Source: Tribonema minus (Eukaryota; Sar; Xanthophyceae; Tribonematales; Tribonemataceae). Taken from it: a DNA stretch of 64,000 nucleotides. How positions within the stretch are numbered: position 1 is the stretch's first letter; every line of letters begins with the position of its first letter. Positions 25,601-36,586 of the stretch are shown one piece after another. The position numbers were made by a program, and so were the translations under genes. The notes under the pieces are model-generated. The model was not told where the DNA came from, made no database searches, and saw only the letters and a program-made list of their open reading frames with translations. The stretch is taken from positions 1-64,000 of the forward strand of contig JAFCMP010000537.1 of the NCBI GenBank assembly GCA_017506865.1. The letters run 5' to 3'.

Positions 25601-28600
25601 GAATTCTGAGGAATGTAGGTCGTGAATGGTAATTGTAACATGACGTTTTCACTCTGACCACCAAGAAAGGTTCACGCACCCATATGTATAACTCACATGT
25701 TTGGTGCCTTATGTGCCTTGCTTCACAAAACGTTAGAGCTGTTCAGGTTGGCATGCCCAGTTGCGGTTACACATTGCACGCATTTGCGGTTACACATTGC
25801 CGGCATGAACGACATCGACAAAATGACATGTTGCAGTGCTCACATAGCATCCACTTGTACCCAGCAGCATTCAAGCATGCATTGCTTTGCACATAATACA
25901 GACATGTGGCAACACTCAATCATCCTCAGCAGTGCAACAGGTGTGAACTGCAATTGCTTCAACTACAACAGCGTACTGACATCTGTCAGAGTGTGAGTGT
26001 GATGGATCTAGAGTTGTGCGCATTGGCTAGCATCATCATATGTTAGAATCGGTGTCAAGTAGTTGGGGGTGGGCATAAGTGGCTGCGTTCACGTTGCAGG
26101 TGACAAGCCCTTGAAAATCATGTGAGATGATGCTGCACCCTACTGTATAGTTTTCAGAGGCGCTCGCTCAAACCGGCACCATGCGCTGGGGCGAGGTGAA
26201 GCTTAGGGTTAGGATTAGTAACCCTAAGTACCGCGCCAATCTCCTGGTACCTCAAACAGCAAAGTGCTTTGCGATTGTCAAACTTCAACTATGCGGTGCT
26301 TACCAAACACAACTTCAAGTGTGTGGCGCTCACCAGGAACAGCCACGTGGCCATCAGCAGCGTCAGCATATCCATGGCCATGATGATGGCCAGCCTGATC
26401 CACTGAAACATCATGAACGTGGTGGTGAAGGCTGTGTCTGTCAGCAGCCCTCGCGACAGCACCAGAGCGGGCCGGCCCAGGCCAGTGGGCTCTGCCTGTA
26501 TTCCCAAGAAGTGCAACAAGGACAGGCAGCAAAGATATATAGGTTGAGTGGGAGATAGGGATAAGCATCAGCGTTCAGCCATGCAGGAGCGCAGAGCAGA
26601 AAGGCCTACCTAGGTGAGCAAAGTGCAAGTGCAACAGTGACAGATAGCAAAGATATGAATGAGTAGGAGATGGGGATCAGCATCAGCGTTCAGCCGTGCA
26701 GGAGCGCAGGAGCAGACAGGCCTAGGTGAGTACTCGAGTGGCAAGAACTACGGTTGGGCGCTTGACATTCATGATAGGCACGCCCATGCAGACAGGCAGG
26801 CTCCGCCTGTAACCTCAGGAGTAGGGAGCAACAATCAGTGTGGTATGTCATGCAGTCTGGCCAAGGTCAATTCTCAAGCTGAAGTTAGGTGATCTGGGTA
26901 TTGAGATCAGGGTTTACCTCGGGTTTGGGTCAACTCGTGAGGATCATCATATGCACAAACAGAGTGTACAGCAAAGCCTTTTAAAAGCCGTTCTGTACAG
27001 CCGCTTTTTGCGTGAATATGGATGAAAAACACGTGAATGCTGTGGCATATTGCAGATGGATTCACAGCGCCCTTTGGAGGGCCGTATGAACAACAATCAA
27101 GTGAATGAATCGGAACCAGCCAATCAGATCGCGCGCAGCTTGTGATGAGGGTCGCTGGCCATGCGTCACTCAGCACGCGGAGACATGGCGAGAGTGGCTG
27201 TGCAGCGCCATGACTGGTAGCCTTCCAGCTGCCGCTGCCTGCGCCACGAGGAGCGGTGCGCTGAAGGGATGTACCTGCGCTGGTTGCTAGCGCTGCGACT
27301 GACGTTGCGTTGGCCACGTTTGTGAAAACTATGGCGCTGTACAGAATGCTGTTTAGCATCCACGCCTAGATTCACGTGCAAAACCTGGCTGTACAGAACG
27401 GGTCTAAGAGTACAAGACACGTCACAGAGGAGCTGACATTTTCCACCATGTTGCAAACGCGCCCTAGCTCGGAGCAGTATGCGCAGTCCGGGAGTTACGG
27501 CAGTTACGGGCGCTCAGGATTTGTTGTCAATGTGAGCGGACAGAGTCGTGGATATGCCGAGTGCCTTCGCTTCTGCTACAGCTGCAGTCAGCCAAAAGCA
27601 TTACAGTTGCTGATCCAACGCTAACCCCGACCTTGGGGTTCAACTCTCAGCTGCCCCACTGTGGCGCGCAGAAATCTGTTGAGCGGTTGAGAGACGAGCT
27701 GAGATAGCGTTGAAGCATGTGTTGCGGCTAGGACTTGTGCTTCGTGGCCTGCACCAATAGGCTAGGGTAAGGGTTAGGGTTAGGGTTAGGGTTAGAGCGA
27801 CTGGGGTTAGGATTAGGGTAAGGTTTATTAGGGTTAGCTACCAGCAGCAACGCTCAGATGCTGACCGGGGCACCTGCAAGAGTGATCACTTGAACTTGCA
27901 GATGCGTACTTGTGATGCTTTACTTCTACTCCAAGTGTAGCGTGTGCACGCACAACACGCAATTTAGCAGAGGCGCTACTGTACTGACCGTTAGCTAGGC
28001 AGTCATGTATGCATACCTGCTGCTTGTCATCAACTTGCCGCGTGCACGTAACCAAAACAAAAAGCATGGCGATGACTGGTGTTGAATTCACAGAAAGCTG
28101 AGTTTCAGAGTCAAGGTGCTTGAGATGAGGAATTGGGTTGCAGGAAAAGGCTAGGTGTAGAGATGAAGTGAGCTCTTGAGGTGAGGTTCAGGAAAAGGTT
28201 AGGTGTGAGTTGCAGGCAAGTTCTGGCAGCAAAGTGGGAGTCGTAATATTTCAACAGCAATCTCTTGATGGGCTACAAGTCCCACGCCACCTTGGGCCAC
28301 GTTGGTTTGCTGATTGCTGCTCCGGCTGAGACTGTGCTGTGTGTGCCGCCAAGACCATCGCCTACCCGTTCCTCTGTGCCCCCTGCTGGTTCCTGGTTTT
28401 TGGCTCCAATTTGTGCTAAACGTACTGAAAACTTTGAGATTAGAGTTGAGTTTTGGGTTAGGTCTAGAGCTCACCTCGTCGTCGATGTGCCACTTGCGCA
28501 TGCTAAGCAGGTAAGGGTCCACTCGGTGGTTGAGGCATGACATGTCCAGCTCACCCCGCTGCTCTGCTGCCTCAAACCAGTCGTCTTTGCTGGGGGATGC

Positions 28601-31600
28601 ATCATACGGCGAGAAGCCTGAGGGGTGCAAAACGAACGGTTACAACAGGAGTAGGGGCATCAGATGACAAACAGAAAATTTCACTTCAACTACCTTCTTA
28701 ACCCTACCCCTGCCACTGCAGCCGTGACTAACCGTAAGCGGCAGTGGACTGCACTCTGCACTGTATCAGTAGCCTGTCCACCACAACGGTGTCAACACTA
28801 GCCAGTAGGGCTAACATGTGCTGATCTTCACAAGCCGTGCTTTGAGTTGGCTGACTATGAACATGATGCTAGAGGGTGATTGTGTGTGTCGGATGATTTC
28901 AAGCAAATGCAGGAGGTTTGTTTGGTGATTCGACAACTGGGGGTTAGGGTTAGAGTTACGGTGAGGGTTCACAAATGGTCTCACAGAAAGCACGTCATTG
29001 CAAACTTGGGCTGTTACATGAAGATCTGTGGGAGCGATGTACTTACTGCACGTTATGCGCAGTACGCAAGGCCAGTGCTAATCGTGCATTGTTGAACAGA
29101 GCACGCAGCACACGCCAAGCAGCCCAAAGACTGCATGGGGAGTGCCATTGGCAGTCAGGTAGCCTAACACACAATCGGCCCAAGGGTGTCCCTTCCACAT
29201 GCAGCCAACGCAAAATCTGAAGATCCGAAGTTGCCTTTTACCCTACTTGCGCATCTGGTGCAGTAGTGACAAGCTTGATCTGACTGACGCATTTGTAGTA
29301 ATTCCTTACCTTGCACCAGCACATTTTGTATGGTGCTGTAGCTGCCCTCCCATGCCTCCAGCTTGGCATTGAGCGACACAGACTGAGGACAAGCAAGTGC
29401 AATGAACGTTCGTGCAGGCACTCATGATTAGAGGTTGCAGCTCGAGCATGAGCACGGAGCTGAAGTTCACAAACCATTGCAACCATGCAAAGCCTACCAC
29501 AAGGTCATCAAGGTAGGCAAGGTAGGTACACGTGGAATGACTGCATTTGCACAGGCACTCCTTTGCAGGACAAGGTTGCATATTTGGCGTGCAAAAGGAT
29601 GCTATCAGTGACTGATACGTGCCAACGGAACGGTGTGCTACCAGGCAACGTCTGTCACCATGTGAAGCATACCATTGACATACGACTGGAGTGCTTGAAC
29701 GCGCACAGGCTTTCCACCTTGACCCCTGCACACATTCTCGAGCGTGATTACACTACAGCTGCAATCAAAACAATCAAGCCTCGATTGGCTGGGTGAGGGT
29801 TAGAGTTAGGGTTAGAATCAACATTAGACTTATATTATATTAGGGTTAGGGTTAAACAATGGCTCACCGCAGTGAGCCAGTTGGAGGACTCTTCATTCTC
29901 GTCCGTGTCTATGCTCTGATCGTGCACCCGTTGCTCGTGGTATACACCAGCCAGCCCCCCCATTGTGAGCCCCACCAGTGATGTAGTTGACGATTTGCCA
30001 TTCACCTGAGCAACAGAGGAGGGTACAGTAGGGACATCAGCGATTGCCGCAGGGACTGAGTCTCGGCCTCCCATGATGAGGCAACCATGAACATCAGGTT
30101 TGGTGCGTGAATGACGGAAAGGGCAGGGTAGAGCACACAGTGACGCGCCCTGCGATTCACTTGAGCAATGGGCAAGCGGTTGTGCCGGCGTAAAAGAGAT
30201 GGTTTAGGGCGGCATTAGGGTTAGGGTTTAAGTTAAAGTTAGGGGTAGGGACTGTGTCGCAGGGTTAGATTTACAAGTCAAGGATATGATTATCGTTGCT
30301 GTGGGGGGAATGGGGGCAGTGCGTACCAGTCACTTCAACCTGCAGCATCAAGCCTGCATTAGTGTTTCGACGCATGCGCACCATTGCAGGACACATTGCC
30401 CCATACTGTTGAGTCCCCCAGTCACGACGAGTCGTACTTGTGTTTGGCAATTTGAAAGCGTGCGTGTACACCCCAGCTCGAACCCTAAACCGAGGCGATC
30501 ACCGATTTGCATGCTTTGCAGAATCATTTGCTCAGTGGTTGAGCCCCAGCTTACTGCTGAACGGCAGCTCACCTTTCCATCCTGATCACTGCCATGTGTA
30601 GTATATGGCAAATGACACTTGTTGGCACTACGTCAGCTGGAATGCGTCATGAACTCTAACTTCAACATGTGACTCACCAGGTCTCCCACGACAAAGTAGC
30701 CATTTGGAGGGGCATTCTCATCCACGAGCTCAAAGGTTTGAACATCAACCTCTTGGATGGCAATGGCAACCCTGAGGTCAGGGTGCAAGGCGAAAGAAAG
30801 AGCATGGCTTGAGTTGTTTGCGGTGCATTGGGCCAGCACTGCAAGCACAGGCTGCAACGCTGCAACAGGTCCACTGATCACAGGGCAGCCATTGGCTCAC
30901 ACCCACAAGCTCCCAGAACCTGCGGAAATGTTGCACGTGCTGGTGTCCCATGGGCAACCATGACCTCGCAGCCACTGCAAAACACACTCGGCGCGTTGGC
31001 GCATCAAGCATATCAATCCCAATACGCAGGCCGAAAGCACGGCATACACATATTGCTGGCAGTTCAGCTGCATGTAGGCCTCTAGGTTAGGGTAAGCGTT
31101 AGGGCTAGGCCGTACACACTAAGGGTTATGACTGCAAGATACGCATAGGGCGGATTCTAAAATGGTCCGTGACAGTAAGGATTAGGTTAGTTCAGGGATG
31201 CAACTTCAGCACAAGCAATCGAGGCAGAGCAGAGGTACATGCATGCAGAGTCTCTTTAAGAAATGGTATTCAAATCGTGGGTCCCCTCGTTTCGCCAACC
31301 GGGCACTGGCCATATGCAATCTAGAGGGAAGGAGCTCCTAACCCTTACCCACACTTGTACCCTAACCCTGCCCTTCTTCAGGGCATTCACTACTTAGAGT
31401 TAGGTGCCACCAACCTAGGTAATTACTGCTGTGAACAACGGGCAACGACGTGTGTGGCAATGCTGTAGGACCACTGTAGGGCTAGGGAGGTTCTGGCAAA
31501 CCCTATAGATCAGGTCACGGTTGAACTTTTGCACTCACCATCGTATCAGCGCATCTTCTTTGGTCTCATAGGGGTGGTTGCCCTTGAAGGCCTGATCCAG

Positions 31601-34600
31601 CTCACTCTCTCTGTCACGATACAGAGGCGGGTGCTCCAACATGAAGTCTTCGTACTTCCACCATGAGTAGGTCCATACCTGTGAATCAGTATGGCAAGTG
31701 ACGGTACAACACTGAACAACTAGAAAGATGCAACATGCGTGACATGGACCGATAAACCATGACAGTAGCAGTTGTGACACAAGCATCAACCGTACATCCC
31801 CCTCTGGGTTCTGGCTAGTCTAATGCCATCAGCTACAGTACTCACAACAACATATACTGCGATGGGTTGGTGATTAAAACATGCATGGCACCCCTATGTT
31901 ACGGGTAGCGTCAGCTCAAAATGAACCTTGAATTGGTGGTTAGATCATGCAATGCACCAATGCACCCCTATGTTAGGGCTAGGGTCGGATTCAACTAAAT
32001 CTAACCCTAATGTTGGCAAGCCTGCAGCCAACGAGTCAAGGTTGAAATTAGACCAATGCATTAATGTCAGCTCGGGATGAGCAACAATTGGTAGGAGGGA
32101 TGCAACGTTTGTACCTACAGTGTTCTGCATGCTGGTGCAAGGTACGTCAGCTCACATCACTTGAAGTGTTCATCATCAGTGATCACACAGCTCAAGTGTT
32201 CATTATCACAACTCTGGGGGAGGATTAGGCGTAGGATGAGGGTTAGGTCAGGGCTAGGGTTAGGGTTAGGGTTAGGGTTACATCACTTGGAGTATTCATC
32301 GTCGGACATTCGAAGCATTCATCATCGCCACACAGTGCTAAGCTACAAAGCTCACCGGTCTGTGTGTGAGGTACTTCAACTTGCATCACTTGAAGTGTCA
32401 TCATCACACGGTGCTAAGCTACAAAGCTTACCGGTCTGTCCAACACCCGTTCCGCCTCGGTGACAATGCCCTGCACACGACAACGGCAGCGAATTGCAGT
32501 GTGAGAACCTTTTACATGTTAGGGGCGTATCGTAAACCACAACAGTGCTCAGTACAATTCAGTTTATCGGTTGCGTGGTGGTTGGTATCACACAGCAGTT
32601 GCATGTCACGCAGTTTGGTCCTGCTGAACAGGCACCTAGATGCTATTTGAGTTCTATCGAGCCCAACTGGTGGGGGGAGCACAAATGCTCCTCTGTGTTA
32701 CGCTTGCGATGCATGCATGACTTTTTTAGGGTTAGGGTTAGAGTTCGGCTCACCCTTACACAGGATAACAAACAACGGGGTGTCGTCACCAGCTCCATAC
32801 TTCTGTAGAAGTAATAAGAAAGTCTGCCTCAAGTATCTGTCTACAGTAGTTTTCCTGCTACTTGAAAGCATCTTTATCAATTATTTGGGTATGCACTGGC
32901 CATGACAATGTCAATCGTGCCCGCGTGCGCAAGTTGCCCGTGTGCACAACCTGCATACCTATACTTCAAGAACTATACTTCAACATCTCTACTTCAACAT
33001 CTCTACTCCAACATCTGTTGGCAGTGCTCACCTCAGGGTCAAAAGGCTCGCCGGTGTGGTTGCGGTTGAGGCACATGAGCACATTCTTGTTCGTGTCCAA
33101 GATCGTGATGGTCTCAATCTGCAGCATTGCATCAATAGCATGCACCATCGCGGTCAGCGTGAGAACAGAGAGTGCCTCGATGTTTGGCGTTCTGTACATC
33201 GTGTAGCAAGTGTGATGTCGTACTTTGAAGAATGTATCAGCACAGCCATACGCACCGCATGGCTTGGGGCATGTGCATGTACATACATACATTCGCGCCC
33301 TGAGCGAGAATTAATAAAAAGTACATACATATATATACGTACGTACATTGCGTGCGTACGTACATGCATGCATGCGGTGCATCATCACATACCAGCTTGG
33401 ACACATTCCAGACCACACGCGATGCACGTGCCAGTCAACCTGCGACCAGAGCTGCTCTTGTCACTGCTGGCGTAAGGGCTAGGTAAAAGTTAGGGTAAAA
33501 ATTAGGGCCACGGATAGCGTTAGGTTTTGTAGTAGGCAAAGCGGGATGCAGCTCAACACGCACCCGCACATGGCACCAGGTGCAGCTATCAATGAAGCCA
33601 ATCACTGCATTTACTTGCACTTAGCAGCTCGCCTGTAGCATTCACCTGTATCAAGCGCAATGGTGGACAAGGTGGTTTCTAACCCGTTGTATCCGCGAGT
33701 AGAAGTACTTCATTTACTTGCGCTTGAGGGGCAAAAAAACGCTATTCCGCACATCGTATACAACACGTATGCTCCTCTTGAGCTGATGCCAATTGAATCA
33801 AATGCGCTGGGATATCTCGAGCATACGCAAACACTCACAAGGCTATCTAGAGGTGGGACTCAGACGGGCCACAAGTACCTGATAGACGGCGCTGATGTGA
33901 CTCATGAGTCGACTCATCCGCAGCTGGTGCTCCTCAGACGTGGTGTTAAGAAGGAATTGCTGCACACGGCGGACAGCCAAGGCACACATGGGTTGCAAGA
34001 GATGAAGTGCCATGGAATACATCAATGCATACCAATGAACTTCAACAGGCGTTAGCTGTACAGAAGATGCTCAGTGCTTTAGGCTTATCCCTGGCCTGAA
34101 AGCGCGCAAAGGAGCTCTGGCGAACATGGGAAGGGGGGGCATGGGGTGCCTAGCACAGGGGTTAGGGTTGTGGTTAGAGCAATGGTGTCCTCCATGGAGA
34201 CTTCAAGTTGAAGTATTGGATTGGAGGATGTTTGCTCACGCTTGACAGCACACAGCTCAGCTCATGTTAGGGCTGGGTCATGGTGAGCACTGATGTGGCT
34301 GTTCATGTTCTGCCACTTGGTTCTCAATATTCGTTTTCCAGCAACACACGTACTAGCCGCGAATATCGTGTCTGCCTGGGTTCTTTGTGTTCATATCTGG
34401 CGCAGCTGTGAGCTATACGCTTTCAATGCTACATGGTGATTCAAGTCAGATACGGCAGCTCAGAGAGTCGATGGAAACAAAAGCTCGACTCATACATACG
34501 TATATGTGAATGGCATAGCTCCTGGAGTGAGTAGACACAAAGCTTGACTCAAAAACATACCTGCATGTGTAGCTGTCGTGTTCCTGCAGTCAAGCTGCGG

Positions 34601-36586
34601 ACACACTAACCGTAACCCTAACCCTAACCCTATCCCTAACCTTAGCCCTAAACACACTGCAACAAAGCAGCTGAGAGTCTCAGTGAGAGAGCAACATGGC
34701 AGTACGCTGTCGGAAGTCGCTCATGCATAGTTCCTGGTGAAGTTGAAGATCATATTTCAACGCACCTGAACGTCAAAGTTGTAGATGGTGTTCTGGAGCA
34801 GGTTGCGCATCTGAAAGACCTTCTTGGTGTATCTGAAAAAGTGCGACAGGCAAAGCAAGTTGTTGGATAAGATCACAAGTACGTACACATATGAGGCAGA
34901 GACATGAGGCATAGACATGAGGCATAGACATGAGGCATAGACATGAGGCATAGACCCCACCCTGCGGCAGCTGCCTGGCATGATGACTGATTTCAGCCAG
35001 CTTTCGATATGTCATACACATGTACAAAGCGAGGCCAAAAACGGCTGCTTAGTGCTGTGAAGGAAGCGGTGGCAATGTGTGGTAGCGTTGTTAACGACAC
35101 AGCAAAAGCACCGGTGCCACTGCAACCGCCTCTTTTCTAACACGATCGTTTTAACACTTCAAGAAACGCTTCAAGTGAAAAAAGGATAGGCATATGTACC
35201 ATCGCGAAGGCTATGCCTACTTGCTGCCATTCCTATGCTGCAGCTGACCCGAACCTGCGTCGGCGTATCTGGTCAAGAGTGCCACACAAGTGGCTTCAAC
35301 TTACTGCGAACAGCACATGAGCTTAGAGTTAGGATCAGGTGTCTACTATTCATACCCCTAAGTTAGGGTTAGGCCCCTCAAGTCGCTGCATCAGTGAAAG
35401 CACATCATGCCACCCACCTCAGGTGATATGACAGCAACTTCAAACTGAGGCCGCACAGGCTTCAAACAGTGCAATACATCAGCTCGCGTTGGGACCATAT
35501 TTGTCTTCAAAGAGCATGCAAGTGCAGCATGCACTCCAGCTGCTGCTGTCATCAAACTCCACTCACAGTGAGTTTTACAGTCATCAACTAACCACATGTT
35601 CAAGTACGGTAAACAGGTCCTCGCAACCTTTGAACATCTATTGAAAGGCAGCATGCGCCTGCACGCATACTATCCATTAGACTAGTCAACATGTTCTTGC
35701 GACTTGTCAAGCTAATAATTTGGTTCACCACTAAAGTAGTACTTCATGTAGTACAACTTCAATAGTGACATTCCCAACTCACGCTTCATGCACCCCGCTG
35801 AGCGCGTCCGACGCTGCCTGCACATAGTTCTGGTCCACCGCATGGCTGCTGGCCCGCGCCGATAACATGAAGGCTATGAACATCACCACCTCCACCTGAG
35901 CGCAAAGAAGGGCAACGCAACACGCACAGACAACGTTATCATCACGTGCTGAGTTGTCATTGCTTATCACTCAGAATGCACAGGGAGCGAATGGCATATA
36001 GACCCTGCGTCCTACTTGATTATCAGCACAGGTGAGGTGGTGCAGGCCCAACGTCACTAGGCATCAAGCGCAGGAGCGCAGTTGAAGTTGTCATTGCGCA
36101 CTTGTTGCCCTTGCAGTGCGTGTTGGCGGTCACGACAGGTGCATCATGAGTGAATTGAATGCAAATTACGGCTGTCAGCTGTGGTAGCATACAAATGCAC
36201 CAGCAAAGCTTAGCTCTGTGTGGATCACTTACAAATGCAAACAAGGTGTAGAGGTATGTCCGAGGCTTGATTTTTGCTTTGTACTTCTTCAGCAGCTGCC
36301 TTGGCGTTAGCTTCCTTCCTCCCCCAACACCCGGGCCAGTGGCAGAGGATGCTCCTTCATTAGACTCCGAGGTTGTCCCAGACCATCGGTGATTAAAGGC
36401 ATGCGCTGCTTTAGCAGTGGCAGCAGCGGCAGCTTTCCTAGCCTTCAGGATCTCGGTGTAGGGCACACGCTCTGGCGACTTGGTGGTTGGGGAAATCGGA
36501 GCAGTAGCGGCCCGTGCATTTCGCTCCTCCGCAGTGTCATCGACTGCGCTCTCAGCTGGCAGTCGTTCTGATGCCGCTTCTTTCAT
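19681..36586 (-). CDS. MCL2: multi-pass membrane protein with two Cache-like sensor modules (internal paralogue)
   Basis: Exons, 5' to 3': 36233-36586, 35783-35895, 34766-34832, 33879-33959, 33032-33118, 32432-32470, 31539-31678, 30678-30771, 29868-30005, 29310-29382, 28475-28617, 26334-26495, 25283-25483, 24489-24796, 23830-24020, 23114-23142, 22104-22264, 21772-21835, 20890-21093, 19681-19779. All junctions keep phase and give 916 codons. The start is the first ATG of the frame (36586); the frame further upstream has no ATG. Helices are predicted near residues 108-130, 473-497, 527-543 and 884-901, leaving two large loops (about 131-470 and 545-883). The loops repeat the same motif order: an acidic strand ending FDPxGIV, a Trp-rich segment ending LxRW, then GDxVNGK. 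This layout recalls Cache sensor domains of receptors, but that family assignment is inference. No output domain is visible and the tail after the last helix is unresolved. Confidence 0.75.
22036..22130 (-). repeat. MCL2 exon 17 end and its ghost copy
   Basis: The sense-strand exon end and donor (CAAACTGGTGAGAACTTCAA at 22090-22112) recur at about 22042-22065 as a slightly altered copy. The shared part includes the TTCAA-rich donor flank. Confidence 0.75.
23565..23682 (+). repeat. Dispersed repeat R1, copy 2
   Basis: This shares GCCAAGACCATCACCTGC-type and GGTTCTTGGTTTTTGGCTCC sequence with the other copies. It is the shortest copy and lies in the MCL2 intron before exon 16. Confidence 0.7.
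23679..23706 (-). repeat. Ghost copy of MCL2 exon 15 end
   Basis: GATCACCTGATGGTGGCCCC with AGC matches the exon end at 23821-23845 (GGTCACCTGACGGTGGCCCC). It is followed at once by inverted telomere-like tracts (23706-23816). Confidence 0.78.
23700..23816. repeat. Inverted interstitial telomere-like tracts in MCL2
   Basis: GGGTTCGGGTTGGGGTTAG is followed within a few bases by CCTAACCCTAACCCC-type units running to 23816. This gives a head-to-head arrangement that could fold back. It directly follows a ghost exon edge. Confidence 0.88.
24489..24796 (-). other. MCL2 longest exon: start of second sensor module
   Basis: This 308-base exon begins after a CTAG acceptor and encodes the start of the second loop: a helical stretch (MLAYRQGMDQASRIMATMQ), then the strand FDGDGKLLVAPNN and the signature FDPVGIV. 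The first module has the equivalent ILDTNKNVLMCLNRN and FDPEGIV in exon 33032-33118, which is the clearest evidence for internal duplication. In MCL1 the same coding stretch is split by an intron between the two leucines and the valine (7526-7946). The donor of this exon (24488) opens directly into CCCTAA telomere-like sequence. Confidence 0.75.
26512..26735. repeat. Tandem duplication of about 117 bases in MCL2 intron 11
   Basis: Copies at about 26512-26620 and 26629-26735 share AGCATCAGCGTTCAGCC, TGCAGGAGCGCAG and CAGCAAAGATAT or a near match. Both end in CCTAGGTGAG, a donor-like end. They lie just upstream (in sense) of the exon that encodes the second membrane helix. Confidence 0.85.
27758..27840 (+). 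repeat. Interstitial TTAGGG tract
   Basis: Four perfect TTAGGG units plus variants lie in the MCL2 intron between exons 28475-28617 and 26334-26495. This is one of the longest interstitial tracts in the window; on the transcribed sense strand it reads CCCTAA. Confidence 0.9.
28275..28420 (+). repeat. Dispersed repeat R1, copy 3
   Basis: It contains CCACCTTGGGCCACGTTGG, GCCAAGACCATCGCC and GGTTCCTGGTTTTTGGCTCC. It is about 145 bases long and lies in the MCL2 intron after exon 11, in the opposite orientation to copy 1. Confidence 0.7.
28694..28770 (+). repeat. Dispersed repeat R3, copy 2 (stem-forming)
   Basis: It has the same CTGCCACTG and GCGGCAGTGG arms as copy 1, with a loop similar to CTAACCGTAA. 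It lies upstream in sense of MCL2 exon 11, a place not homologous to that of copy 1, so the pair did not arise with the gene duplication. Confidence 0.65.
32150..32445 (-). repeat. Repeated copies around MCL2 exon 6 donor
   Basis: The donor region of the 39-base exon 6 (about 32405-32445; GTGCTAAGCTACAAAGC) is duplicated at 32333-32362. Related CACTTGAAGTGTTCATCATC blocks recur from about 32158 to 32403. The units are 70-120 bases. Confidence 0.78.
33288..33375. repeat. TACA/TACG simple repeat
   Basis: Alternating runs of TACATACAT, ATATATA, TACGTACG and ATGCATGC in MCL2 intron 4. This is a low-complexity alternating purine-pyrimidine tract. Confidence 0.85.
34891..34955. repeat. 13-base minisatellite, five copies
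   Basis: Five consecutive units of ATGAGGCATAGAC; the first unit differs by one base. It lies in MCL2 intron 2, about 60 bases upstream of exon 3 in the sense direction. Confidence 0.95.

Noticed and set aside
35395-35470. Possible extra MCL2 exon encoding FEVAVISPE
   Set aside because: Exon 35783-35895 joins in perfect phase to 34766-34832, and MCL1 shows the same direct join, so an exon here is not needed and would break the phase.
2520-36586. MCL1 and MCL2 as one giant gene
   Set aside because: Each copy has its own hydrophilic N-terminus with an in-frame ATG and the same internal order, so two tandem genes are simpler. An AG just before the MCL1 ATG keeps fusion formally possible.
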